Source: Rhizoclosmatium globosum (Eukaryota; Chytridiomycota; Chytridiomycetes; Chytridiales; Chytriomycetaceae). From it: a stretch of DNA of 64,000 nucleotides. How positions within the stretch are numbered: the first letter of the stretch is position 1; each line of letters opens with the position of its first letter. Shown piece after piece: positions 1 through 11,698 of this stretch. The stretch covers positions 124,001-188,000 of the forward strand of contig MCGO01000052.1 of assembly GCA_002104985.1 (NCBI GenBank), given 5' to 3'. Made by a program: the position numbers and the translations under genes. The notes below the pieces were generated by a model that saw only the letters and a list, made by a program, of their open reading frames with translations, was not told where the DNA came from and did not search any database.

Positions 1-491
1 GAAGGAGCTGATACGAGATTTAAAAGAGTGTGAGTTGAATGATTCTGATGGATAAGGAGGAAGTATCCACCTCAACAGCTGTTCCAGGATTCTTCCCCCA
101 ATTCTTTTGACGTACAATCTGCGAATTGCCTGATGAATCCAGAAGTAGAAGAAGGATGAAGCCTGCCACCAAGTTCACATTACACATCAGCACATGGGCC
201 ATTACAAAGCGTACCGCTGACTGAACAAGAGACGCCCCGAGACCCGCAAACAAACTTTGACCCTTCGAAGGCTCGGCAGCAACTTGACGGCGAGCAGCGA
301 TGCTTTCGTGCGTGTTAAGTGAGGAAACAGACATGGTTTAGGGGACTTACACGTCAAGTGGATGCACAACTGCATTTGCAAACACAGAGGCACTGGCTCC
401 CATCAGCGCTTCCCCTGTACAAGTGCTATAAGCTACCTCTAAACCACTTGTTAGGCTGCAAACCTATCGCGCTCAGCTTCTTGGTGCCCAT
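1..491 (-). CDS. Peroxisomal-type SLC25 carrier (Ant1/PXN-like), partial
   Basis: The gene runs off the left edge; only its amino-terminal part is here. On the minus strand I read an exon down to about 351, an intron 303-350, a short exon, an intron 163-214 (gt...ag), and an exon to base 1. The joined protein contains GASASVFANAVVHPLD, the PxD half of the mitochondrial-carrier signature, followed by GLGASLVQSA and SSFFYFW, as in the first repeat of peroxisomal adenine-nucleotide or NAD carriers. The basic residue usually found three positions after the Asp is Ala in this join (DVIAARRQ), so the splice or the residue is unusual. An ATG at 489-491 is a candidate start but needs a very short intron or a base correction. 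The substrate is inferred from the family only. Confidence 0.6.
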
Positions 492-510
492 TTGATGGAT
501 TTGCAAATAT

Positions 511-3500
511 TTGACAATTATTCAGATTCCAACCACCATTTCCTCGTCTCCTCCAACTTCCTTCGTCGTAAAAACCAAACTTTCGATGCGAAGAACACAG
601 GCGCCAAAGCCGTCTCAAGGAACTGGGCCAGTACCACCTCCCTCACCCGCTTCAGCTTCAAACACCACTCCTGCTCCTAAACTGAAAAAGACTTCAAAAC
701 CCTCGTCCATCGCCTCAAATGGATCGTCATCGAAAGATGTTGCTTCAACGACAAGGAAATCTAAACGTATCGGTGCTTCCAACAGGGCAGCTCCTCTGCC
801 TTTAGACTTTACAAGGAATAATAAGGACCTTGAAGAGGCTATTGCAACCGCAAGTTTCGCCAAGTTTAGTGGCTCGTCCGGAAAAGTGCTTCCGAATATG
901 TATGTTCAGACTGTTTACATAACATTCTAACTCACTCTATTTCCTTTAAAAGACTTTCAAGGTCACGCGGCGATATAGGCTCGATTAGTTTTCAATACAG
1001 CAACATTTCTCCACCAAGCTCCTTCTTGGCTGCAAAAGCGTTTGACCAACTCGCATTACTTCTTGCGGAACCGATAGCACAACTTCAACCAACTAGTTCA
1101 ACAGGTGTAGCCACCGCGAATACTGAAGAATCTGCACCGATGTCTCCACTTATCCTGACACCAAATTCTGTTCTCCCAGTCTCCGCCAATCCTATAGTGC
1201 CATCAGTAAAATCCTTATCAGCTCCAAACTCGCGGAAAGGCTCAGAAGTACCGTCTCCTCCCTCGACGCTCCCTCGACACTCGTCGGATCCAATGATTTA
1301 CGCGCCATCACCTCCTCAGAACCCAGCGCCTCCAACAACTGAGCGCGACTTACGTCGTCGAATCGTGAAACTTTGTCTTGAAATCAAAAGGATTCTCGAT
1401 AAGGAAAACGTGACGCTTGTCTCGGACTCTCCATTGCATAAAATCTTTTTCTCAAAGTACAGTTCGGCTAGTGGTGCGAGTTTGCTTTTGAAATGTATTC
1501 GGGTGAGTGTCATATCGCAATTCCTTGCTAGCTTTCAGTTGGGGGCCTTGTCTCATTGAAAAAAACCAGATTATTCCTGATGTCGACATTTGCATTATTG
1601 TCACAAATTTGTTGCTCAGAATTATAACCTCCGCATCAGATACGACATCCAATATTGCGTTTCTTGCACGTAAAAATGCGTCAGTTGCTGTTGTGAGCTG
1701 CCTCGTGGGTATTGTGACGGCCACATCGGCTTCAACATCATCGTCATCAGCAACAGCCTCAGCCTCAGCAAAGAAAAAAGACGACTTGTGACAATAATCC
1801 GGTAATACTCGGTGGCGGGGCAGCATCATTGTCTGGAGGAAAGGGCAAATCGGAGAAAAGTGGGAATTCTGGATTACCGAGTGGAGTTCCATCTTTAGCG
1901 GCACGAATGGACGAAGCTATTATAAACATATTTAGCGTGATTATAAAGCTTGCAAAACATGGTATATCGACTCTCTCATACTCAAGGTGTTTTAACTTAA
2001 AAATGAACCCAGATCCAAAGCTACCTGTTATCGCGCGTCTCCATGGTTCTGTTGAAATCGTGACAGACATTGTTAAAAAGTGGCATGATCGAAAAGATTC
2101 TACTGCTGTTATACTTGGATTCCAAGTTCTACGCGTACTTGCCGTAAAGAATGGTAATGTCTATCAGTGTGCCTATGTGCTTGCTAACACTCTGTCATAG
2201 AGAGCAACATTATGATAATGCACAAGCGCGGAATACTAGAAACAATATCTGGGTTCTTTAAAGCAAACTCATTGGGGCAATTAGAGATGCGAAAGAGAAT
2301 CAAGGCTTTGAAGTTGCGATGGATTTACTGGCGCTATATGCAAAGCATGAAACTGTCGTTATTGATATTATCGGAGTGTTCGGAATTCAGTACTTTTTGA
2401 ATTTGTTAACAGTTTGGGATCGGCTGGGGCTGTTGGAAATGAAACGATTCGCAAGAGTATTTTAAGCTTCTGAGAGCTGTAGTTGAGACCGGTAACTGTT
2501 GACATTCATTGTTTCAATTTCAACTAAATTGAGTGATAAGGCCGGAAGAAAAGAGTTCAACACAACAGATGGGTTGGAAATTCTTACCACATCATTGGAA
2601 GAGATAATTCAGCGTGAGTTCTAAGCAGCTTGTTTGTGAAAGAGCTTATGCGTTTGCCAGAGAACGACCTGAGCATTTCTTTCACGTCCAACACAACCAA
2701 TACGATACCATCTCTTCTTGTAGCCGTATTGCGCTCTGCAGTTGCAGAAACGGATTTGCCTCATATTGACCACATCCATCATCGATACTTCCCATTGCCC
2801 CCAGACAAGGAAGTCGCGGTGCCTAATACAGAAAACCCCGTATCTCTTGAAACCAAACTCACTGTACTATCGCTTGATGATTCCAAATCGACCGAAAGTT
2901 CTCCAAACCTCACTCCTGCGTTACAAAGAACCAAAAAGTTGGCCAATCGACTTTCGAAACAAAATAGCAACTCCCAAATCCCACTCGCCCCTGCTTCTAC
3001 ATCTAGCCTCAACCTCGAACTACCTGCACCACTGTCCGCTGAGGACGAAGCTTTCTTAACGTCTCTATGTCCTGAATTCCATCTCCAAAATTGGTGCCCT
3101 CCACCAATCCTCGATATACCCACGCGAATTCTCAAATCCGTATATCCCACCAACTTTGACGTTCCTGGGGTTCCGTTTATTCTAAACCGCGATCCAGACG
3201 ATTACCGCCCGTCACTTAAATTTCCTATCAACATGACTTCTGCTGGTGCATCCATGAACTCTGGAATCAGGCCCATGACTGCTCAAGCTTCGTCATCAAA
3301 TTCGGCGCCACTTGTATATCAAAGTCCAGTCCGAGAGAAGTTGAACCGCAGTGCAAAAAATCGAATAATATGATGCGAAGGACTATTTATGAACAGACTT
3401 CACGGATTTTGAGGCCTGGGATGTATTCGGATTTGATGGTGTATGATGTGATGGATGAGAAGTTAGGTCACATGCGTTGACGACTTATCCGGAGTAAGCA

Positions 3501-5360
3501 ACTCTTTTGTTTCACCCTTTTTAAGCCTTATTGACTTGTTTTTTGTCAGCGTGTTGATGTTTGAGTCTCGGTTTGAAAGTGGAAACTTGCAATTGGCCAT
3601 CAAAGTCCAACCAACTGAATATGACTTGATACTGCAATCGGATATTGGTTCAAAGCCAGGCCGACACAATCAGGTAAAAAAATATTTGTTGATTTAAGGT
3701 TAACTAATTCGAGACAGTGGTTCTATTTTTCTGTCGCGAATATGACCCCATCAGTTTCTTACAAATTCAATATTATCAACATGAGCAAAGGGAATAGTCA
3801 GTTCGGAGAAGGTTAGTGCTTCATCGAATCAAATTATGCGCACTTATTTAACATGTGAAAAAGGGATGCAGCCAGTGATATACTCTGTTAAGGATGGGGT
3901 TTGGAGACGAGGTGGAGAGAATATTTGCTTCTACAAGTACAGTATTTTTTTTCTCAAACGTATTTGAAATGCTAATGTGGTTCAAGAAATCACTACCGAA
4001 AACCAGATGGCTCCAAATCTGATGAATCTGTCACAAATTCGACACAAACACAAGCAAACTAGCTTCCAGCATCCCCACATACAGCACTCTCACATTCCAC
4101 CTCAAAACTCCTCACCCTGACGATACAATATTTATTGCCTATCATTATCCATACACTGTTTCAGACTTGACTCTGTTTTTGGACTCCCTGCAGTTGGCCG
4201 TAACGGCTTGTTGGAACTTCAACGCGAGGGACAGACGAATACTGTGAAATCTGTGATAAATTCAACAAACGTGTAGGCGACATGCTTTAGGATCGTCAGT
4301 GGGTGGAAATAAGGTTGAGTTATTGACTATCACGGCTTTTGATGAGGAATCTATCAACGAGAGCCCTATTTCGGACCGAATATATATATTCTTGACTGGA
4401 AGGGTGAGAATTACTCTTGCAAGTTTTGCACTACTAATTGGGTTTTTGCATAGGTACATCCTGGAGAGAGTAACTCAAGTTATATTATGCATGGTACGTA
4501 ACCAATCAAATTTATATTCTGTTTAATGATTACGTGATTTATTCAGGTGTTATACAATTCCTTCTCAGCGACGACGATACAGCTCACTGTCTCCGCCAAA
4601 AATGTGTCTTCAAGATTGTACCTATGCTGAATCCCGACGGGGTTATTGCGGGGAATCATCGCTGTGGACTCGGTGGAACTGACCTCAACCGTGCTTGGCA
4701 AAGTCCAAGGTAACAGAACACCAACATTTATTGGACAAAATGTTGTGGAATTTTTGGTGATAAAGGACACGCCGTTGGTTTCGTGTGACTTCCATGGCAT
4801 TCGAAAAAGAAGAATGTGTTTATTTCGGTTGTGAGAATGGACCTGGCTTGAATGATGGCATTGAAAAGGTGTGGTTTAAACGCTGTCTCGCTATAATGGG
4901 TTTTAATATTGTTGGTAGATCTTTCCGTCGTGCTTGCGACATTGAATCCGGTCTTTGATCCAAGCAACTGCAAGTACACTGTCGAAAAATCGAAAGAAGC
5001 GACAGCGAGAGTCGTAATGTGGAGGGAATTTGGAATCGTTGGTAGTTAACGTTAGAGAGCTCTTACTGTGGAACTGATGTTGGAGAAAAGAAGGTTTTGG
5101 CAGTTGATTTTTTGATGTTATCATAATTTTACGGTTATAGGGTCTCCAACTACAAATAACAGACCTAGAAAAAGTCGGGGTCGACTTTTGTTGTGCATTT
5201 GGGCGTCGCTCGGAATATTCGAGGGTCGTGTGCCAATTGCTACCCAGCTCCATTACAATCAAAGAAAGACAAGAGTGCTTTGAATGTGCTTGGAGGAATT
5301 GGAACAGCACTTGGGCCTGGTGCTGATTCTGATAGCAGTTGCGATGACAGGGAGAAATAA
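511..5360 (+). CDS. Cytosolic carboxypeptidase (AGTPBP1/CCP-like, M14 family)
   Basis: A zinc carboxypeptidase of the CCP family, whose members trim polyglutamate side chains or C-terminal residues from tubulin. The amino-terminal third is Ser/Pro-rich and then helical, like the armadillo-type region of CCP1. Next come the CCP N-domain ([16 protein letters not shown] near 3560, then WFYFSVANM) and the M14 domain: the zinc motif [14 protein letters not shown] near 4452, [11 protein letters not shown] then [16 protein letters not shown] near 4615-4700, CDFHG near 4783 and [13 protein letters not shown] near 5055. The last exon ends with CDDREK and a stop at 5358-5360. Several short introns are clear, for example 899-951. 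One-base deletions are needed near 4794, 4828 and 5043 and probably elsewhere. The start is the first ATG of the open frame; 586 is an alternative. It could be a decayed copy, but the conserved motifs are intact in pieces. Confidence 0.8.
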
Positions 5361-5665
5361 TACAAATTGCTTTTTTTTTGTTAAAGGCTTGCCGAAATTT
5401 TTCCGATCAGGCGCCACTCACGAGGGTATGCGCGTGGACATGTTTAGAACAGCTCTTTCGCATAGTTTCATAGCGATGGCATGCATTTACAATGCACCAA
5501 TACTTCATAGGCAGACAGACCTACATGATTACGAGCAGCTTGACCAAGTATTCGAACAAAAATGAGCCACACTCAAATCCCATGATCAGCTTTCCAAAAA
5601 CCTCCCCTTTCCCTGCATCGTGACGATCACACGTGAATACCCCATGACCCCCATTCAAAAACTCA

Positions 5666-5673
5666 CATAAATA
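5666..5673 (+). promoter_or_regulatory. TATA-like element of chitinase 1
   Basis: CATAAATA lies about 70 bases before the chitinase start codon, at the spacing expected of a TATA element in a compact fungal promoter. This is position-based inference only. Confidence 0.35.
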
Positions 5674-5741
5674 GACAGACCCTCCCTTTTCGCCAAAAAA
5701 CACACACCACACACAGAAGAGCATTGGTCTCCAAAACGTCT

Positions 5742-7750
5742 ATGATCAACCCACTCGCCCTCGTCGTCGCTGTCTCCACAGCGCTCACAACCGTTTCGCC
5801 CTCGCAACACCTCCAGTTGGGAACCAACTCGTCGGAGGGTACTTGTTGTTGAACCCAACAACGGGTCCAGCGAAGCTTGCGGCTCTCGCTGACAATGCGG
5901 CTACGATTCCTGTGAACCGTGTCTTCTTGTCGTTTGTTGCACCTGATATGGTGTATGTGCCTGGATCCAATACCTTGCAGTACTCTGATATCGGGTACTC
6001 TTCGACTGGAGACTACGGGTTCGCGGCTGTGAAGGCTGCGGTTCAGAAGTTGCAGGCTGGTGGGTTGAAGTGTTCTTGTCGATGGGTGGTTGGAATTACA
6101 ACTGTTTCCCTTACTTTTACGCGGTAAATGAGTCTTTGTTTTTGTGTTGATTTGCTTGGCTGATTTGATGCTTGAACTAGAAATACTCTATTGCGTACTT
6201 TGGAACGGGACCAAACTACTGGAAGATCACTCAGTATGGTGGAGGCAGTGATGCTGGTTGTACTGAGGCTAACATGTGGTGTTACACTTGTGAACCACAG
6301 TCTGAGGGAACTACTCTCAGTGACTTTGTTGTCTTCCCTGAGCCAGCTGGCACTGCTTCTTTCAACGCTGCTCAAGCCCAGGTTGTGAAGGGAGCTAAAG
6401 GTGCTGCTGTCACTTGGCACCCAGAGATTGTTGGTGGCGCTCAGTACACTGACCCTATCGACAAGACTACTGTTGTCACTGTCCCTGGAAACAACTACTG
6501 GAAGACTCAGAACAGAGATCCATACCAGGACTTAATCTACTTGGCCAAGGATCTTGGATTGGATGGTGTTGACTTGGATTATGAGGAAATGTGGCACGGT
6601 AAGAATCTAAATTTTCTGACAATGTTTGAACTTATTTTTTTATACGTAGCCGACACTTTCCGAGCTGGATCTGGCTTGGGTCCATTCACGCTTGACCAAA
6701 CTGTGTACAAGTATGCTGCCATTTCATACGATTTGATGAACAGCATCAAGTCCATTTACCCATCTTGCAAGCTTTCTACTGCTGCCGGTGCCGCAGGTGC
6801 ATGGTCCACCAACTGGTTCGTGATTTATTTCGTGTTAATATTTTTATAACTAATATTTTGAGAACAGGTGGGGTGGAAACCTCAAGGGTTTGTGGTACTA
6901 CACCAACCTTTGGTTCCCAGATGTCATCAACTTCATGGCTACCGGAGCCAACGCTGGAGGAATCAACGTCATGACCTACGACTTGTCCGACAACAACCAG
7001 TACTACGAATGCCCATCTGGATCCACCTCCGACTGTGATTTGGCTGGACAAGTCCAGTTCTACATGAACACATACACCTCAGCCAACATCCCAGCACGTG
7101 TTGGATACGAAATCGGACAGCCAGCGTACCCAGACCCAACCAACGACCCAACCCACCAGATCCCATTGACTCAAGCCGCTTTGAACACTATCTTGTCTGG
7201 AGTCTCGAGCACAAGCACTCTTGGAGGATTCTTCTGGGAATTGTACAAGCCAAAGAACAGCGCTCCAACTGGAGCAACTGGACAGCCAAACAACATTGAC
7301 GCGACTACTCTTGCCCAGCAGGTGTGTGCCAAGATCTTGCCAAATGCCGCTAGATGTAAGGGAGTGATTCCAGACTACACTGGTGGTAACACCACCACCA
7401 CTGCTGTTGTTGTTCCACCAACTACTACCACTGCCGTCGTTGTTCCACCTACCACCACTGCTGTTGTCGTCAAGACTACTACTACTGCTGCAGTTGTCAA
7501 GACCACTACTACTGCTGCAGTTGTCAAGACTACCACCACTGCTGTTGTTGTCAAGACCACCACTACTGCTGCTGTCAAGACCACCACTACTGCTGCTGTC
7601 AAGACTACCACTCAAGCTGCTGGAGGCAACACTGCTGGTTCTCCTTGTACCAACTATGGTGGATGGGCGTGCAGCAACTCCTTGGTGTGCAGCTACGGCT
7701 CAGCTGGAACTCTTGTTTGGGTCCAAGTCGGCACTGTCGCGTCTTGCTAA
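5742..7750 (+). CDS. Secreted GH18 chitinase with Thr/Val linker and Cys-rich C-terminal module
   Basis: Hydrolyses beta-1,4-linked GlcNAc polymers outside the cell. It opens with a hydrophobic signal peptide (MINPLALVVAV). The GH18 domain carries the SxGG-type strand FLSMGGWNYNC and the catalytic DxxDxDxE motif as DGVDLDYEE near 6560. Introns lie at 6124-6180, 6599-6649 and 6816-6867. After the barrel comes a repetitive Thr/Val/Ala linker (about 7380-7620), then a tail of about 40 residues with several Cys and Trp (CTNYGGWACSNSLVC). The tail has the look of a small chitin-binding module, possibly CBM19-like, which is inferred. Two missing bases are needed: one near 5788 after the signal peptide and one G near 6062. 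At the second site the other chitinase of the window has four G where this one has three. An AATAAA follows at 7810. Confidence 0.88.
7381..7620 (+). repeat. Coding minisatellite in the chitinase linker
   Basis: Near-perfect tandem units of about 21-27 bases encode KTTTTAAVV and PPTTTTAVVV type repeats between the catalytic barrel and the C-terminal module. Unit lengths are multiples of three, so copy-number change keeps the frame. Such Thr-rich stretches are usually O-glycosylated stalks in secreted fungal hydrolases. Confidence 0.85.
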
Positions 7751-7809
7751 ATGTCGATATCTTTACGCTTTTTTCACTTTCAATTTCTGAAATGTAGAAT
7801 CTATGATTA

Positions 7810-7815
7810 AATAAA
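7810..7815 (+). terminator. Poly(A) signal AATAAA, chitinase 1
   Basis: A perfect AATAAA lies 60 bases after the chitinase 1 stop codon in AT-rich DNA. Confidence 0.4.
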
Positions 7816-8019
7816 TGAGTGCTTTTCTCCTCAAAGTATTATGATCAAATGGACTGGGTAAACAAGGCTGCCAGTGATCGTTACTATCTATTTTCTTTTC
7901 CATGAGGTTCTATTATTTTTATCAATGGTGTGTCGAAGCAAGGTTGGGCCGCAAGGTGAAACAATTTTTCATCCAAACACGCGCACACAGTTACCCAACC
8001 AACCGACTCCACCACCAAG

Positions 8020-9683
8020 ATGCCCGGAGTGATTGAGGTGATCATCATCATGGGTTAGTTCTCTATGGTAGAACACACATGTCGTACCTCTAAAACACAC
8101 ACATGACAGCCATCTACAAGGAAATCAAGAAGCGGATGAATGCGGATGGCTCGAAGGCACTTGTTGCATCGGCCTTCCCCGGCGAGCTCCAAAGCCAGAT
8201 CGTGTCCGACTTCCGCGTTGCCGTGTCCGAATACGTGGCTCAGCAGCGCACGAGAAGCGAGGCAAAGGCGGCGGCGGTGGCGAGGGCAAAGGCCGCGAAG
8301 CCAACGCTGCGATCACGGGCGAGCTGGTTCTTCAAGGCATCATCAGTTGATTTAGTCGACAAGAAAGAAGAGAAAGACGTGGAACAAGTGGAGAACAAGA
8401 TCAAGAACACGATCCTGAATCGCCAACAACATTCGATCCTCCGCCAAGACGACCCGGTACTCCAACTCCGCCACCGGCTCCGTCTCCTGTCGCTCTTCCT
8501 CTCAATCAATCTCAATCTCAAGCTCAGTCTCAGGTGGCTCCAAAGAAGACCCTGCTTTCGCGATTGAGCTTTATTGGTGTTCCTGCCGCTAATCCTACTT
8601 CAACTTCAACTGCCTCCCAATCAACTGCTGCAACTGCAACGCAGCAACAATCAAATTCAACCTCAAACAACGAACTCGCTCGAAAACCGAATATCGTGAA
8701 ATTCGATCTAAAGCAGGCTAATGCGGAGGCTGCCGCTGCATTTCTCCTCCTCTGGGCGATCGTGGATGCCCTCAAGAAGGCTGCGATTGCGCGAAAGGCC
8801 ATTGACGATGCAAAGTTGAATCCAGTTCAGAACAGGAAGAGCCGATTGATTTGGTGGATGAAGCCAATCTCCCCACTGTGACTTCCTACCCAACAGCAAT
8901 GTCTACCACTCCACTCCCAGATGATCCTTCCACTTCACCAACAACAGATGATGAAGACGATGCGGATGCTGTTATCGGTAAAACCGAGCGCGAACGTGAA
9001 CACCAACTCCTCTCCACACTCAACAATGAATCCTTAATCTCCCTCATCCGTGCCATCCAAGCCTGTCTTTCTATTCTCAAACAAAGATTTGCGCTTGCCG
9101 GTGTCAATGTTGTCTATGACGAATACCCATCCCCCGAATCCTCATCCAATCACCACCCCAACCACCATCTGTAGAATCTCTCGAAATTGTCGAAGAAGAG
9201 GTTGACTCTTCTTCACCAGCATCCAACTCTAAAGCCAATTCCTCATCTTCCCCATCATCATCCTCATCCACTGCCACCTCCACACCACTCCACCACTTCA
9301 ACAAAACCAACCCCTAAAAACAAAAAGTTCCTCCTTTAGTCCACCCCCTCTCTCAATACCCTTCCCAACTCGTAAACAAACTCAAACTGGGATGGGGGCA
9401 GATGGTCATGATCTTGGAAGCAGAGACAAAAGAAGAAATTGTGGAATTGTTGGATCGTATGCAATCTGTATGGCAAGTACAAGAACAAGAAGTCGGAGAG
9501 ATGGAGGATTCGCTTAATGGTGTGTCTGATGGCAACAAGGACGTAAACAAACAGTCTACACCGCCTCGCCTTTTCTTGTTGGATGTCATTATCGAGATTT
9601 TGAAGGAACGTGGGAATGTTTGGCGGAAGAAATTGAATGGTTGTAAATGGGGGGTTGTTATTCTTTCTCGCGATTGTTTTTAA
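8020..9683 (+). CDS. Uncharacterised protein between the two chitinases
   Basis: I do not recognise this protein. The start is in MPGVIEVIIIM, followed by an intron 8054-8109 that joins cleanly to AIYKEIKKRMNADG. The body has an Ala/Arg/Lys-rich helix (about 8230-8310), a Pro/Gln-rich disordered stretch (8420-8530), a short hydrophobic Ala/Leu helix (AEAAAAFLLLWAIVDALKKA, 8725-8785), an acidic linker, a second helical part with SLISLIRAIQACLSILKQRF, a Ser-rich stretch, and a final helical part (8351 onward to 9683) with EIVELLDRMQSVW. At least three one-base corrections are needed, near 8383, 8835 and 9160. It may be two genes, with the break at the Ser-rich stretch near 9240-9310. Antisense frames over the end are shadows. 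Confidence 0.45.
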
Positions 9684-9801
9684 TAGATAGATATGCTTGA
9701 AACTCATGGCCTGATTCCAACAAATACCCCAAAAACAATGAAATGCAGCTACTGGTTTATTATGCAACAAGAAAACAAAACATGCTTCAAACTAAAAAAA
9801 A

Positions 9802-11477
9802 TCAATTAGGACTTCCTGAACCACTATTCCCGGAGAATCCAGCAAACGTAAGATTCACCTGCGGCTCAGAAACACCAACGAGCTGCGGAATGACACCGCC
9901 ACATCTCGCCGCTGCCGTTCCATTCAACACTTTTGCACAAACTTGCTGCGCCACAGCCGTTGCGTCAATATTATTCGGCTGCCCAGTGACCCCTGTGGGC
10001 ACTATTCTTTGGCTTATACAACTCCCAAAAGAACCCTCCCAGAGTATTGGCGCTCGGAACCCCGTCCAAAATCCCAGTCAACCCAACCTGCGTCAATGGA
10101 AGCTGATCCCCAGCATCAGAATATGGATCCGGATACGCAGGCTGTCCAACCTCATACCCAACCCGTGCAGGAATCCCAGCCTTCTCATACGTATTCATAT
10201 AAAACTTGACTTGTCCCGCCAAGTCGCAGTCAGATGTGGATCCAGAGGGACACTCAAAGTAGGCGTTGTTGGCGGACACGTCGTAGGTCATCACATTGAT
10301 ACCACCCGCGTTTTTGCCTGTAGACATGAACTTGATCACGTCAGGGTACCAGAGGTTCACAAAGTACCACAGGCCTTTCAGGTTTCCGCCCCAGAATTTC
10401 CCCTGCCATGCTCCTGCGGCGCCGGCTGCTGTTGCGAATTTGCACTTTGGGTAGATTTTCTTGATGGCGTTTACAATGTCGTAACAGATTGCAGTGTACT
10501 TGTAGACGGTTTGATCGAGTGTGAAGGGTCCGAGCCCTGTACCAGCTCTGAATGTATCGGCTGGCCAAAAAAATAGATTAGTTTGGGGGAAAAGTAAAGT
10601 CAAAGTAGGGCATTATTACCATGCCAAATCTCTTCGTAATCCAGATCAACACCATCAAGTCCCAAATCCTTTGCCAAATAGACCAAATCAACGTATGGAT
10701 CGCGCCCCTTCTTGAACCACGTGTTACTCCCCGGTACATTACACTCACTCCTGCGCCATCCTTCACAGCAGCACCTCCAATAAACTCTGGATGCCACTTC
10801 ACGGCAGCCCCCTTCGCCCCCTTCACAACCTGTGCCTGCGCAACCTTCCACGTCTTGAGTTTACTAGGCTCCGGAAAGATTGTATAATCCGAAAAAGTCG
10901 TGTTTGAATCTTTCGGCTCACACACATAACACCACTGATTCGCAGCCGTACATCCCGCAGCCGTTCCGTTCCCATACTGCTGAATCTTCCAGAAATTCGG
11001 ACCTTTCCCAAACGAGCGATCGAGTATTTCTAGAAAAAAAAGGGGTTAGAAGAGACGCGACGCAAAAACAACCCAAAAAAACCACGTTACCATATAAAAG
11101 TAAGGAAAACAATTAAAATTCCAACCCCCCATCGACAAAAACACTTCAACCCCACCAGCCTGCAACACCCAACAGCCTGTTTCACCTCCTTAAACCCATA
11201 ATCCCCACCCTCCCGTGTACCCGATATCCGCGTACTTGAGCGTCTTGGATCCAGGCACATACACCATCGTCGGCGCAACAAACGAAAGAACAACGCGGTT
11301 GATTGGTAACGTTGCTGCATTCTTTGCAAGCAGTTTCAGCTTTTGAGACGCGGTTTTCGGGGTGAGGAGGAGGTATCCTGCGGCTACTTGTTGGCCGTTT
11401 CCTGGGATGGGTGGATTCGCGAGTGGGGTGATGGATGTTGTGAGGAGGGTGAGGATGAGGAGGAGATTGGGAAGCAT
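9802..11477 (-). CDS. Secreted GH18 chitinase without linker or binding module
   Basis: A second secreted chitinase, closely related to the one at 5742-7750 but on the opposite strand. It begins with a signal peptide (MLPNLLLILTLLTTSITPLA). It keeps the SxGG strand FLSMGGWNFNC, the catalytic DGVDLDYEE near 10655, and the conserved GGINVMTYDVS and GGFFWELYKPKNS blocks. Introns at about 11033-11091 and 10561-10619 match introns 1 and 2 of the first chitinase in position. The protein stops soon after the barrel with FSGNSGSGSPN, so it has neither Thr/Val linker nor Cys-rich module and is probably a freely diffusing enzyme. One-base corrections are needed near 11210, 11006 and 10007. Confidence 0.87.
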
Positions 11478-11698
11478 TTGTTTGTTTCTTTCTTTGGAGG
11501 TTCAAGTTTAGGTATTTAATGTGACTGGATTTGTGGATGACAAGGGGGTATGAATCTGAGCAAACCGTCCCGCCGTCGGGGACAAGGGAATTGCAGTGTC
11601 TCGCCAAGATATGACCAAATAAACTCCTGAAGGGAATAGAGGAAAACAGTCGTCAATACCCTCATCTTACTTTATTCACCATTATCGACAGATTTCGT

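Noticed and set aside
7079..7615. Long open frames opposite the chitinase linker
   Set aside because: They mirror the Thr/Val-rich coding repeat; their Ser/Gly/Asn repeats are only the complement of it and have no start context or motifs.
9336..9770. 144-codon open frame on the minus strand
   Set aside because: It overlaps the plus-strand helical end of the unknown gene, has odd Phe/His/Cys-rich composition and no recognisable domain.
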